Of a stretch of 40,935 nucleotides of DNA, positions 24,204 through 31,541 are shown in pieces; the stretch's first letter is position 1; the number at the start of each line of letters is the position of its first letter. A program made the translations under genes and the position numbers. The DNA comes from Bacillota bacterium (GTDB taxonomy: Bacteria > Bacillota > Clostridia > Lachnospirales > Lachnospiraceae). The notes beneath the pieces are model-generated. The model ran no database searches, was not told the DNA's origin, and was given only the letters and a program-made list of their open reading frames with translations. The stretch is from assembly GCA_023411215.1 (NCBI GenBank), contig JAEYOY010000034.1, forward strand, positions 1 through 40,935. Direction: 5' to 3'.

Positions 24204-24226
24204 TGCCTGCCTAACCAGTCACAGCC
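24199..24226 (-). promoter_or_regulatory. RAT antiterminator site in the glcT leader
   Basis: On the minus strand GGCTGTGACTG, a 6-base loop, and CAGGCAGGACC reproduce the ribonucleic antiterminator pattern (GG..TGT.ACTG / CAGGCA..ACC) bound by LicT/GlcT-type proteins. It overlaps the upstream arm of the following terminator, the standard arrangement for antitermination. Confidence 0.75.
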
Positions 24227-24332
24227 TTTATATCTGTTTATACAATAACATAATATCTTTCATAAGACAATACACAAAAACAAGTTTGTACATAATAGTT
24301 AATTAGCAATGTATTTTTTATGAATTTCGACG

Positions 24333-24371
24333 AAAAACCCCTCGATATGTTCCCACATACATATCGAAGGG
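24333..24371 (-). terminator. Terminator after the TetR-type gene
   Basis: Arms 24338-24350 (CCCCTCGATATGT) and 24359-24371 pair over 13 positions with one G-U, followed on the minus strand by TTTTT. The rest of the 24009-24492 gap holds the glcT leader and no convincing gene. Confidence 0.75.
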
Positions 24372-24492
24372 TAAAATCTATTTGAATTTTATTTCGCTCC
24401 CTATGATACCGTCTTTCCAGTTCAACAATTTTCATGGTGTTTACCTTCTTCACAAGTAATTGAAAAAGTCATTTATTATGCTTTCATAATCT

Positions 24493-25059
24493 CTACTTCT
24501 TATGCTTTAACCCTTCCATAAAAGTATTTATAATAAAATCAAGGCTATCCTCCTGGGAATAGTTCATTCTAAATCCGTTGTCTATCTGTATAGCTGAAAA
24601 TCCATGCAGTAAGCTTCGTAACCCCCTAACTGCATAAATACTTTCCTCATCTGTTAGATTATATACTCCTAAAAGCTTAATAAAAACTTGTACTAGTTGA
24701 TTACTTAATTCATCAAATTCTATTTCGTATGGATCCGGAACTTTTGATATGGAGCTATATAAGCCGGGATTCTTGCTTACAAATTCAATATATACCTTTG
24801 AAGCTGAAGTGATTGCCTCATCTCCTATACAGCCAATAACCGAGTGTATGATAGAATCATATAACATCTTAAGCCCATAATTAGCCATTTTCTGTTTTAA
24901 GTCTGATAATCCCTGAATGTGATTATAAAGTGAAGGGGTTTTTATACCTAATCTCTCAGATATACAGGAAAGAGTAAGTTGTTCATAACCCTCTTCATTA
25001 CAAATATCAATCGCTGTCTCAAGTATTTTAACAAAATTGATTTGAGCTCTTTGCGCCAT
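24493..25059 (-). CDS. TetR/AcrR-family regulator with WHG-type C-terminal domain
   Basis: The protein has 188 residues. The N-terminal helix-turn-helix is clear: ILETAIDICNEEGYEQLTLSCISERLGIKTPSLYNHI. The C-terminal half resembles the TetR_C WHG subgroup, with a tract VRGLRSLLHGFSAIQIDNGF. AGGAGG lies directly before the ATG. The gene starts 15 bases after a metallo-beta-lactamase-fold hydrolase gene on the same strand, so the two are co-transcribed, and the regulator probably controls its own operon. The inducer is unknown. Confidence 0.88.
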   Translation of the reverse strand: MAQRAQINFVKILETAIDICNEEGYEQLTLSCISERLGIKTPSLYNHIQGLSDLKQKMANYGLKMLYDSIIHSVIGCIGDEAITSASKVYIEFVSKNPGLYSSISKVPDPYEIEFDELSNQLVQVFIKLLGVYNLTDEESIYAVRGLRSLLHGFSAIQIDNGFRMNYSQEDSLDFIINTFMEGLKHKK

Positions 25060-25074
25060 ACTTCCTCCTGATAA

Positions 25075-25773
25075 TTATTTTTTTACCTTACTGATTACCT
25101 TTTCAAGTTCTAAAGATGGTTTATGAAGTAAATTACCATGACCGGGAGCAATGACTTCCGGTACAAATTTGAGTATCTTCTCTGCACTATAGATAGCCAA
25201 TTCTTTCGACCAAGTTGCCAACGCCGGAAAAGGAAAGGTCCAATTAATCATACCAGCTATAGCTAGACCTCCTTTTGTCTGCAATGCATCACCTACAATA
25301 AAGAATTGATCCTGATCACTCCAATAAGAGGTCATTCCTGGCGTATGTCCTGGTGTCCATACTGCAGTCAAAGAACCAATATGTTCTCCATTCTGTAGTG
25401 TATCATACCATCTAGGTATAATTCCTTTTGGATAACCACCTTTTAAAGGAAGATTTGGTTCCTCTGAATCAAGTGTAAAATCACCTTTCATAAAGCGACT
25501 CTCTCTTTCAGGTACGATTACTTTAGCGTCTGGTATAACTTCTTTAAGCTTTGATAAACCACCAATATGGTCATCATGACAATGTGTAATCAAAATCTTT
25601 GTTATAGGTTTGTTTAAACTTTTTGAGAATTTAAGAATTTGTGGCACCATCATAGGTAAGCCAGCATCAATGAGTGTCAATGCTTCACCTTCTTCTACTA
25701 AATAAACATTCACAGGAAAAAAATTCGGCATAATGGTAAGTTGATATAATGATCTGTATTTAGTTACTCTCAT
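25075..25773 (-). CDS. Metallo-beta-lactamase-fold hydrolase
   Basis: This is a 232-residue cytoplasmic hydrolase. The zinc-binding motif is THCHDDH (His64, His66, Asp68, His69). Further ligand candidates lie in WTPGHTPGMTSYW, in VGDALQTKGG and in APGHG. The overall type is the glyoxalase II/quorum-lactonase-like superfamily; the exact substrate cannot be inferred. ATG 25773 is chosen because AAAGGA lies upstream; an ATG nine codons earlier lacks a ribosome-binding site. It is the first gene of a two-gene operon with a TetR-type regulator. Confidence 0.87.
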   Translation of the reverse strand: MRVTKYRSLYQLTIMPNFFPVNVYLVEEGEALTLIDAGLPMMVPQILKFSKSLNKPITKILITHCHDDHIGGLSKLKEVIPDAKVIVPERESRFMKGDFTLDSEEPNLPLKGGYPKGIIPRWYDTLQNGEHIGSLTAVWTPGHTPGMTSYWSDQDQFFIVGDALQTKGGLAIAGMINWTFPFPALATWSKELAIYSAEKILKFVPEVIAPGHGNLLHKPSLELEKVISKVKK

Positions 25774-25893
25774 AATTTTTCCTTTCTCATGACTAATCAT
25801 GCAACTAATCTTATTAAGATTAAATAAGTAAAATTAATTTTGGGGCAGTTGATAAGATGCCTCCACCAATAAAAGGGGCGCCCGAAATTAGCT

Positions 25894-26454
25894 TCAATGG
25901 TTAAAATAATCATCATCTGTAATCGTATAATAGTGGTAGTTTTCAAAATGCTTATAATCCTCTTTGAGCTCTACCATCTTATAACGGTATGTTGCACCTA
26001 ATCTTACTGCTAGTTTTAATGATGGTTCATTCCGATGATCTATATAAAGAGCTATTTTTGTAAGACCAATCGTTTCAAAACTATACTTTAATAAACCGGT
26101 ACAAGCTTCAAAGGCCAGTCCCTGTTTCTGATATTTTTTACCAATTCCATAGTACAGTTCAATATCTCCTAGCTTAAGGTCGTCTGGTCCTAGTCCGCAA
26201 TAGCCGATAAATTCTTGAGTTTCTTTATGAATAATGGAAAGATTAAATTTATATATTCTTTTTTGAGTATTTTTTTTGTTTTGAGCTATTGACCAACTAA
26301 TATTGTCAGCAATATCTTGAAGTGTTGGCTCCTTTTCTGGAATATACGTAAAAAAATCTTTTTCACTAGCAATTGCATACATTTCATTTACATCTTCTGC
26401 TTGAAAAGGTCGAATTAACACTCGATCGGTTTCAATTACTGCATTTAAAAACAT
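25894..26454 (-). CDS. GNAT acetyltransferase, RimJ/RimL type
   Basis: This 186-residue enzyme transfers acetyl groups from acetyl-CoA to an amine, possibly a protein N-terminus or small molecule. It begins IETDRVLIRPFQAEDVNEMY, the usual RimL-type first strand and helix. The acetyl-CoA loop appears in YYGIGKKYQKQGLAFEA. The C-terminus has HRNEPSLKLAVRLGATYRYK, typical of this group. ATG 26454 is chosen: it has GAGGAGG upstream, and a perfect promoter lies within the 38-codon open extension that precedes it. A weak hairpin in 25838-25862 may end the transcript. Confidence 0.88.
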   Translation of the reverse strand: MFLNAVIETDRVLIRPFQAEDVNEMYAIASEKDFFTYIPEKEPTLQDIADNISWSIAQNKKNTQKRIYKFNLSIIHKETQEFIGYCGLGPDDLKLGDIELYYGIGKKYQKQGLAFEACTGLLKYSFETIGLTKIALYIDHRNEPSLKLAVRLGATYRYKMVELKEDYKHFENYHYYTITDDDYFNH

Positions 26455-26527
26455 TACTTTAACCTCCTCATTTATAAACTTGATATAATTTACATTAATG
26501 CCTGTCACAATAACTATTATAATTAGC

Positions 26528-26556
26528 ATTATAACTAATACTATTAGTTTTGTCAA
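26528..26556 (-). promoter_or_regulatory. Perfect consensus promoter of the GNAT gene
   Basis: TTGACA (complement 26551-26556), exactly 17 bases, TATAAT (complement 26528-26533). The start codon is about 70 bases downstream. Confidence 0.85.
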
Positions 26557-26635
26557 TTCTTTTTCCATTGTATTATCCTAACATTACACCCTAAGTTTCA
26601 GAGCAGCTGATATAATTTCTCGTTCAAAATTAATA

Positions 26636-26700
26636 AAGGGTTCCCGACAACAGTTTCTTCGGCAAAGTCACCGGGAGAAAATATAATGTCTGGAACCCTT
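26636..26700 (-). terminator. Hairpin resembling a terminator, no gene in front of it
   Basis: Arms AAGGGTTCCCGACA (26636-26649) and TGTCTGGAACCCTT (26687-26700) pair over 14 positions with one mismatch. On the minus strand the tail is TATTAATTTTG. No intact minus-strand gene ends before it, so it may be left over from the decayed coding region at 26760-27070. Confidence 0.5.
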
Positions 26701-26759
26701 AATTTACAAACATGTTCAGCCTCTAATCAATGATGAGACTGATATAATATAATACTAAC

Positions 26760-27070
26760 AACAAAAAAAGCTCTAATTCCTTAGTGAAGCATCGTCAACA
26801 ATGCTTCCAAATAAATGCTCTGCTTGATAATTCCGGATATCGTACATGCAATATATAAATCTTACTATCTCTCCCTTAGGTGAGTTAGGTTTCAGAGAAT
26901 AAACCGAATTGCTTCAATTGCTTTATTTTTATGGATTCCATGCGGAACCAATTCTTTCAATTGCCTGTTCCCCTTTCTATCAGTAAAAGGTGGTTATGAG
27001 GGAATAACCGTTTGCTCGCACCCATGGAAGCACTTAGGTAGAATCGTAATTTCTTGTCCTAATCAGTTAT
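26760..27070 (-). pseudogene. Possible decayed coding remnant
   Basis: The 26455-27315 gap holds no intact gene. On the minus strand short open stretches appear in different frames, such as VPHGIHKNKAIEAIRFIL and RFIYCMYDIRNYQAEHLFG, each soon ended by stops. The amino acid composition looks protein-like, and a terminator-like hairpin follows at 26636-26700. The original family could not be recognised. It could equally be chance reading of AT-rich spacer. Confidence 0.2.
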
Positions 27071-27170
27071 ATATTACCATGTTTTTCCATACTGTACAAC
27101 TTTAATCCTAGTAAATAATAGTACAACATAAAATATCAAGAAGAATTTTCCACTATAACTGTTTCTTACA

Positions 27171-27199
27171 TTGACGAACTATTTGTTAACATCTACACT
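27171..27199 (+). promoter_or_regulatory. Probable promoter of the methyltransferase gene
   Basis: TTGACG (27171-27176), 17 bases, TACACT (27194-27199). The start codon lies about 115 bases downstream, leaving a leader that contains a short open frame. Confidence 0.5.
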
Positions 27200-27231
27200 T
27201 TAAGTAATAATTTTGAAGAGAGTTGATCGTT

Positions 27232-27291
27232 ATGAAAATTAATAGAATGATAACTTGTACTAGTAAGCGATGGAGGGTAACTATAATTTAG
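27232..27291 (+). CDS. Possible 19-codon leader peptide before the methyltransferase gene
   Basis: ATG at 27232 opens a frame of 19 codons (MKINRMITCTSKRW and five more) ending in TAG 25 bases before the methyltransferase start. A GAGGG/CCCTC hairpin (27273-27296) overlaps its last codons and stop. The ribosome-binding site is weak (GAAGAGAG). The layout resembles translational attenuation, but chance is possible. Confidence 0.25.
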   Translation: MKINRMITCTSKRWRVTII

Positions 27292-27315
27292 CCCTCTCAT
27301 AAAAATGGAGGAAAT

Positions 27316-28146
27316 ATGTTCAACGAATTAAGCGAATACCTAAAGAAGCCACAACTTTACGCCCCTAGCACAGGTAAGTTCTGGGATGATGAGCATATAT
27401 CAAAAGGTATGCTTGAAGCACATCTCAACCCTGAATGGGATGCGGCAACCCGAAAACATGATTTTGTTAATAAATCAGTTAAGTGGATTTCCTCAGTCGC
27501 TCCACCTAGACAATTTCAACAATTACTGGATTTAGGTTGTGGTCCGGGAATTTATGCAGAGCGTTTTCGTAAAGCAGGTTATTTCGTAACTGGAATTGAC
27601 TTTTCAAAGCGTTCTATCGAGTATGCAAGAAATCAAGCCTCAATCAATAAGAGTAATATCGAGTACTATTACCAAAACTACTTGACAATAGATTATACTG
27701 AACAGTTTGATGTAATAACTCTGATTTATTGTGATTATGCACCGTTATCAATAACGGATCGGCTTATACTATTGAGAAAAGTATATCAGGCTTTAAAGCC
27801 AAAGGGGAAGTTCATCTTTGATGTATTTACACCTTGTATGAGAAAAGCGGAAAGTCGCTCCTGGTATTACTGTGAGGAGGGTGGGTTTTGGAGTGAAAAG
27901 CCCCACATTTGCTTGGATTCTGTTTTTCAATATGATGATGAAGATAATACAGAATTAAGGCAGACAATTGTAGTAACCGAAGAAACGGTAAAATGTTATA
28001 ACATATGGGACCATTTTTTTACAAAAGAAGCTCTGATATCAGAATTTCAGACCATAGGCTTCCATTCATTTGAGTTTTATGGCGATATTGCTGGCAAGAA
28101 TTTCTCAGATTCAGAAGAAATGATTTGTGGTGTTTTTACAAAGTAA
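27316..28146 (+). CDS. Class I SAM-dependent methyltransferase
   Basis: This 276-residue cytoplasmic protein has the SAM-binding motif I LLDLGCGPG (residues 70-78), the acidic end of strand 2 in VTGIDFSKRSIEYAR, and motif III-like FDVITLIYCDYAPL followed by KVYQALKPKGKFIFDVF. The type is Methyltransf_25/UbiE-like; the methyl acceptor is unknown. The start has GGAGG only four bases upstream, tighter than usual. It is a single-gene unit with its own promoter, a possible leader peptide and a strong terminator after it. Confidence 0.88.
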   Translation: MFNELSEYLKKPQLYAPSTGKFWDDEHISKGMLEAHLNPEWDAATRKHDFVNKSVKWISSVAPPRQFQQLLDLGCGPGIYAERFRKAGYFVTGIDFSKRSIEYARNQASINKSNIEYYYQNYLTIDYTEQFDVITLIYCDYAPLSITDRLILLRKVYQALKPKGKFIFDVFTPCMRKAESRSWYYCEEGGFWSEKPHICLDSVFQYDDEDNTELRQTIVVTEETVKCYNIWDHFFTKEALISEFQTIGFHSFEFYGDIAGKNFSDSEEMICGVFTK

Positions 28147-28219
28147 TGCTTCACTTTTCGCATTCCCGTGTGCTATAGGATTTCCATCCACCTGCAAAAA
28201 GGATAATATTGAATACATA

Positions 28220-28254
28220 AGCGTACCCTTAGGCTCTAAGCTTAAGGGTACGCT
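28220..28254. terminator. Bidirectional terminator between converging genes
   Basis: AGCGTACCCTTA (28220-28231) and TAAGGGTACGCT (28243-28254) form a perfect 12-bp stem with an 11-base loop between the methyltransferase and the decarboxylase-like gene. T-tracts are only moderate on either side. Confidence 0.75.
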
Positions 28255-28278
28255 GAACAATAAATGTAATACTTTTTG

Positions 28279-28956
28279 TTATAAGTCATTTTTCCTTCCG
28301 ATGTCTTTCATTACGGCTTCCGGAAAGGTGATGGCGAAGGGTTCTACCTTTATTGCGGCGATGGGCTTACATAGTGATATGTCAGGAAACAATTCCGAAT
28401 TGATCTGTAATTTTTCAATTTTAGCGAATCGACCTGTACCACTCCCCGAAAAGGTTGTATAGAAATGTTTTCCTTCATGCCTTTGTATAAGTGGAAAAGG
28501 AAGTAATTTGGTACTAACCGGAAAGGGTAGCGCTCCAGAACGAATTACAAATTCAGCTACAGAAGTTCCGCCAAGACTGACCCGGATGCGTTCCTCCAGA
28601 CGGTTGAGCTGTTCAAATTCGAACTCGGCCTGCTCCTTGGGGATTCCCCAGTTCGCCCTGCCGTTCACAACGCTTTCTGCAGATGATACGTAGATTTTAC
28701 TGATTGTATCAAGTCTCTTTCCTTCGAAATCGAATTTGCCTGGAATGAACAGCAGCTCCCCGTAAGGTCCGGCATCTGATTGGAGATAATCAACCAGCAT
28801 AACGCTTCCAAAACCACCGACATAATGTCCCTGCAAAAAATCCGGTACATTGCCATATTTCTCAACAAAATCACGATTAAACTTGTAGATCAGAATATAG
28901 CCTTTGCCCCGTAAACTCCACGGTGCAGGAAAGGAAGGCACTACAGATTCTATCAT
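28279..28956 (-). CDS. Acetoacetate decarboxylase-like protein
   Basis: This 225-residue protein belongs to the acetoacetate decarboxylase (ADC) family. The Schiff-base lysine is recognised as Lys107 in GRANWGIPKEQ, which aligns with GRELSAYPKK around Lys115 of the clostridial enzyme. The neighbouring Lys116, thought to help lower the lysine pKa, is Glu108 here. The true activity may therefore be a related aldol or dehydration reaction rather than acetoacetate decarboxylation. Its ATG overlaps the end of the upstream SDR gene as ATGA, so the two act together, probably on a small keto compound. No CoA transferase or solventogenic gene lies nearby. Confidence 0.8.
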   Translation of the reverse strand: MIESVVPSFPAPWSLRGKGYILIYKFNRDFVEKYGNVPDFLQGHYVGGFGSVMLVDYLQSDAGPYGELLFIPGKFDFEGKRLDTISKIYVSSAESVVNGRANWGIPKEQAEFEFEQLNRLEERIRVSLGGTSVAEFVIRSGALPFPVSTKLLPFPLIQRHEGKHFYTTFSGSGTGRFAKIEKLQINSELFPDISLCKPIAAIKVEPFAITFPEAVMKDIGRKNDL

Positions 28957-29741
28957 AATTTTTCTCCCTTCTGCTTACTGGTTTGCAGCCATTTTTGGAA
29001 CTGCCGGTTGTATATGTTGACGTAAAGTATATTAATGAATGGTAGTATTCGGTTAATCAGATTCGTCATATAGAAAACCTTTGAGGGGAAAATTCGCTTC
29101 TGGTTCTTCTGTATTCCCCCTATAATACTACGCGCAACCACATCAGCGGTCTGAGTAGGCCATGGTACCGGTGTATTGTTGCCTGCACGGGAAAAGAATT
29201 TAGTTTTGGTTGCAATCGGATAAACCACCTGAAAATGCTGTCCCTTCGCAAGTTCAAAGCGGTAGGCATCCGCAAATCCCCTGATTGCAGCTTTTGTACC
29301 ACTGTACAGCGAGTAGCCGGGGATGGAAAGTAAACTCATTCCACTAGCTGTCACCACAAAATTATAGGGCTTACTTCCGTTAAGCTCTTTCATTTTTTCC
29401 GCACAATAAATAAAGCTTACTACGTTTGTTTCAAATATAGCCTCAATATGCTCCCAATCTGGTTTATCTATCTTTTCAAAATAGGCAAAACCCGCATTTG
29501 CTATAAAAAGATCGAGGCCGCCCATCTTTTCCAGCGAGTATGCAAAAAGGCCATCCAGTTCTTCCTTCTTGGAAACGTCGCATTTTCTGAGATAAAGCTT
29601 TGGCTCTGATAGATCCAGCTTCTCGATTGACCTTGCAGATGCAACAACTGTGCAGCCTTTCTCCAGTAGTAGCTTCAGCAATTCCAGACCGATACCGGAG
29701 GATGCCCCGGTAATGATCACACGCTTTCCTTCTAGCTTCAT
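28953..29741 (-). CDS. Short-chain dehydrogenase/reductase (SDR)
   Basis: This 262-residue NAD(P)-dependent oxidoreductase has the cofactor motif TGASSGIG (residues 11-18), the structural NAG motif (82-84), Ser in VTASGMSLL, and the catalytic Tyr146-x3-Lys150 (YSGTK). A hydrophobic segment near the C-terminus (YMTNLINRILPFINILYVNIY) resembles the membrane-associated SDRs. AGAGGAG precedes the ATG. It is the first gene of a two-gene operon with the decarboxylase-like gene. Substrate unknown; a keto or hydroxy lipid-like compound is possible given the hydrophobic tail. Confidence 0.9.
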   Translation of the reverse strand: MKLEGKRVIITGASSGIGLELLKLLLEKGCTVVASARSIEKLDLSEPKLYLRKCDVSKKEELDGLFAYSLEKMGGLDLFIANAGFAYFEKIDKPDWEHIEAIFETNVVSFIYCAEKMKELNGSKPYNFVVTASGMSLLSIPGYSLYSGTKAAIRGFADAYRFELAKGQHFQVVYPIATKTKFFSRAGNNTPVPWPTQTADVVARSIIGGIQKNQKRIFPSKVFYMTNLINRILPFINILYVNIYNRQFQKWLQTSKQKGEKL

Positions 29742-29844
29742 GTTTTATACTCCTCTCTATTGATTACTAACATGAAAAAGTACCACCGTCTCCATGTGCC
29801 CTGATATTTTCTCTACTTCGGTCTTTCTGACCGGTTCATTTTTG

Positions 29845-29893
29845 CAAAAAATGGACACGGTACAGCGTTAACGATACTGCACCGTGTCCATTT
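29845..29893 (-). terminator. Terminator after the queD-like gene
   Basis: Arms 29849-29861 and 29881-29893 (ACCGTGTCCATTT) form a perfect 13-bp stem. On the minus strand the tail continues as TTTTTTGC. It lies 74 bases beyond the queD-like stop. Confidence 0.8.
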
Positions 29894-29966
29894 ATGTAAC
29901 TTGTTAATGGCTAATTAAAAAATAAATATATAAGCCTAAAAATGGAATTTACAATATCAAATTAGA

Positions 29967-30530
29967 CTATTTCTTATAACCGCATTTAGGGCACACGCCG
30001 TTTTCGTTTAACGTAATGCCGCATAACGGGCAGCGGTCTATATCCTTCTGGGGCTCATATTCTTCTGTAGCACCATTTACTCCGCTTGTAAACGTAATTT
30101 TAACTATATTTAGTTTATCTTTCAGTAAATCATAAACTATTTTAATCATACCTTCAACAGTCATCGTTTCTTTCGTAACAACTAAACGACATTCCGGATA
30201 GGCTGTTGCAAGTTCCGTCTTGAAAGCAGGGCCTTTTTGCTTATTGGTTGGTGCACCGTTCTTAATGCCTTGTGCTTCGTAAACCCCGAGAATCGCGGGA
30301 AGCAATGGATCATCTTCCCTTAAAACCAGCGCGTGGTCAAAGTTTTGTAATACTTCCCAAGCGGTTTTCTTAATCTCATTACATGGGAATACCATATTTA
30401 CTCCTGTGTTAACCGTATCTTCAACTTCAATCGTAAGTACTCCCGTATGCCCATGCAAATACTGTGCTTCTCCTTTGAAACCTAAGAATCTGTGTGCATA
30501 TTGTAAGTCAAAGGTAGTGAAACTTCTCAT
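29967..30530 (-). CDS. 6-carboxytetrahydropterin/6-pyruvoyltetrahydropterin synthase family protein with zinc ribbon
   Basis: This 187-residue protein is a member of the QueD/PTPS family (COG0720). Zinc ligands are His13 (QYAHRF), His26 and His28 (LHGH). In QueD a catalytic Cys precedes HGH by four positions; here that position is Ala and Glu21 gives E-x4-HGH, a pattern reported for PTPS-III enzymes of folate synthesis. FDHALVL and VTKETMTVEG fit the other conserved blocks. A Cys4 zinc ribbon (CPLC, residues 167-170, and CPKC, 180-183) is added at the C-terminus. It is a single gene with its own promoter and a leader resembling a preQ1-I riboswitch. A role in queuosine or folate synthesis is inferred. 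Confidence 0.8.
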   Translation of the reverse strand: MRSFTTFDLQYAHRFLGFKGEAQYLHGHTGVLTIEVEDTVNTGVNMVFPCNEIKKTAWEVLQNFDHALVLREDDPLLPAILGVYEAQGIKNGAPTNKQKGPAFKTELATAYPECRLVVTKETMTVEGMIKIVYDLLKDKLNIVKITFTSGVNGATEEYEPQKDIDRCPLCGITLNENGVCPKCGYKK

Positions 30531-30537
30531 TAGTATT

Positions 30538-30580
30538 CTCCTTATATTTTATATTTACGGGGTTTATTTATGCTCCCGTA
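30538..30580 (-). promoter_or_regulatory. Candidate preQ1-I-like riboswitch overlapping the ribosome-binding site
   Basis: On the minus strand TACGGG (complement 30575-30580) pairs with CCCGTA (complement 30556-30561). The 13-base loop ends in an extra C just before the 3' arm, as in preQ1-I aptamers. An A-rich tail then runs into AAGGAG (complement 30538-30543), the ribosome-binding site. This is the compact H-type pseudoknot layout of preQ1-I, and it precedes a queD-like gene. The loop sequence is not a clean match and the P2 pairing is weak. Confidence 0.35.
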
Positions 30581-30717
30581 TGCGCACATACTTAAGTTTT
30601 CGTTAATCCCAGACAAACTCCATTTTCAAAGACCTGCCGAACTTTACGCTCTTACATGATAATGGTCTTGATGTTCGAAATGGTCAGCTCCGCTTATTGT
30701 GCAAAATGCTTAATAAT

Positions 30718-30746
30718 ATTATAACTAAATAAGTAAATTATATCAA
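30718..30746 (-). promoter_or_regulatory. Promoter of the queD-like gene
   Basis: TTGATA (complement 30741-30746), exactly 17 bases, TATAAT (complement 30718-30723). This predicts a 5' leader of about 180 bases, long enough for RNA-based control. Confidence 0.75.
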
Positions 30747-30852
30747 TAGTTAATATACAAATGTTCTAATCTTGAACTTACTGTTCTATATAATATTTGC
30801 TTATTATATTGAATGCTATTACTTTTGCTATCTCAACTACAGATTCATTCAA

Positions 30853-31377
30853 CTATTTTTCAATTCCTACTCTGGCAGGAATTCCCTTGTCATATGGATG
30901 CTTAACTTTTACAACTTCAGATACATAATCTGCCAGCTCCAATAATTCTTTCTCCGGATTTCTTCCGGTCATAATCACTTCTAATTTGTCGGGTTTGTTT
31001 CTTAAAAACTCCAGAAAATATTCTCGATCGACCAAATTATAGTTATATGCATCTATGACTTCATCCAAGACAAGCATTTGAATGTCTTGCTTCGTTGCCA
31101 TATCGATTATCTTCTGAAGGTATTTGCAGTATACATCTTTCGCCTTCTCTTTCGTTTCATCATTCATTTTTGAGTAGAAGCCAAATAATTCATCACACAA
31201 AACTAGCTGAATGGCGTCTATCTTATTTAATATATTGAATTCACTGGATTTGTTGTCTTTGAGGAATTGTGAGAATATTACTTTTCCACCGCAACCGGCA
31301 TATCGTATACTTAGCCCTACTGCTGCAGTCGTTTTCCCTTTTCCATCTCCCGTATAAATATGAATCAAATTTCTCAT
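30853..31377 (-). CDS. cobA: Corrinoid adenosyltransferase, CobA/BtuR type
   Basis: This 174-residue enzyme attaches the adenosyl group to cob(I)alamin or earlier corrinoids, making coenzyme B12. The P-loop is TGDGKGKTTAAVG near the N-terminus. LVLDEVIDAYNYNLVD is the Walker B-like segment, and EVIMTGRNP and the C-terminal DYVSEVVKVKHPYDKGIPAR are typical of the CobA/CobO/BtuR family. It is cytoplasmic and full length. No cobalamin riboswitch was recognised in the 164 bases upstream, and no other cobalamin gene lies nearby, so this may be a salvage enzyme. Confidence 0.92.
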   Translation of the reverse strand: MRNLIHIYTGDGKGKTTAAVGLSIRYAGCGGKVIFSQFLKDNKSSEFNILNKIDAIQLVLCDELFGFYSKMNDETKEKAKDVYCKYLQKIIDMATKQDIQMLVLDEVIDAYNYNLVDREYFLEFLRNKPDKLEVIMTGRNPEKELLELADYVSEVVKVKHPYDKGIPARVGIEK

Positions 31378-31541
31378 GATTTACCTCCATGATATTTCAA
31401 GAAATCCTTCTGTATCTGTATGTGAAACAACATAATATGCCCATATACTGTAAAAACATTGTTTAAATAGGCTAATTTCTTCCTATCACTTTTCTTGTCA
31501 AAATATTTAGCTTCTCTTTTTTCTACCAATCTTTTAAATGA

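Noticed and set aside
24238..24453. 71-codon minus-strand frame before the glcT leader
   Set aside because: It runs through the terminator at 24333-24371 and the RAT region, has only a weak ribosome-binding site and no recognisable domain.
26455..26568. Hydrophobic N-terminal extension of the GNAT gene that looks like a membrane helix
   Set aside because: The segment encodes a perfect TTGACA-N17-TATAAT promoter, and a strong ribosome-binding site precedes the internal ATG at 26454.
30600..30710. Coding remnant in the queD-like leader (frame reading KFGRSLKMEFVWD-stop)
   Set aside because: The frame is short, starts after stops, and the region is downstream of a good promoter, so it is better explained as leader RNA.
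31378..31541. Cobalamin riboswitch before the corrinoid adenosyltransferase
   Set aside because: The 164-base leader is too short for the usual element and no B12-box sequence is visible.
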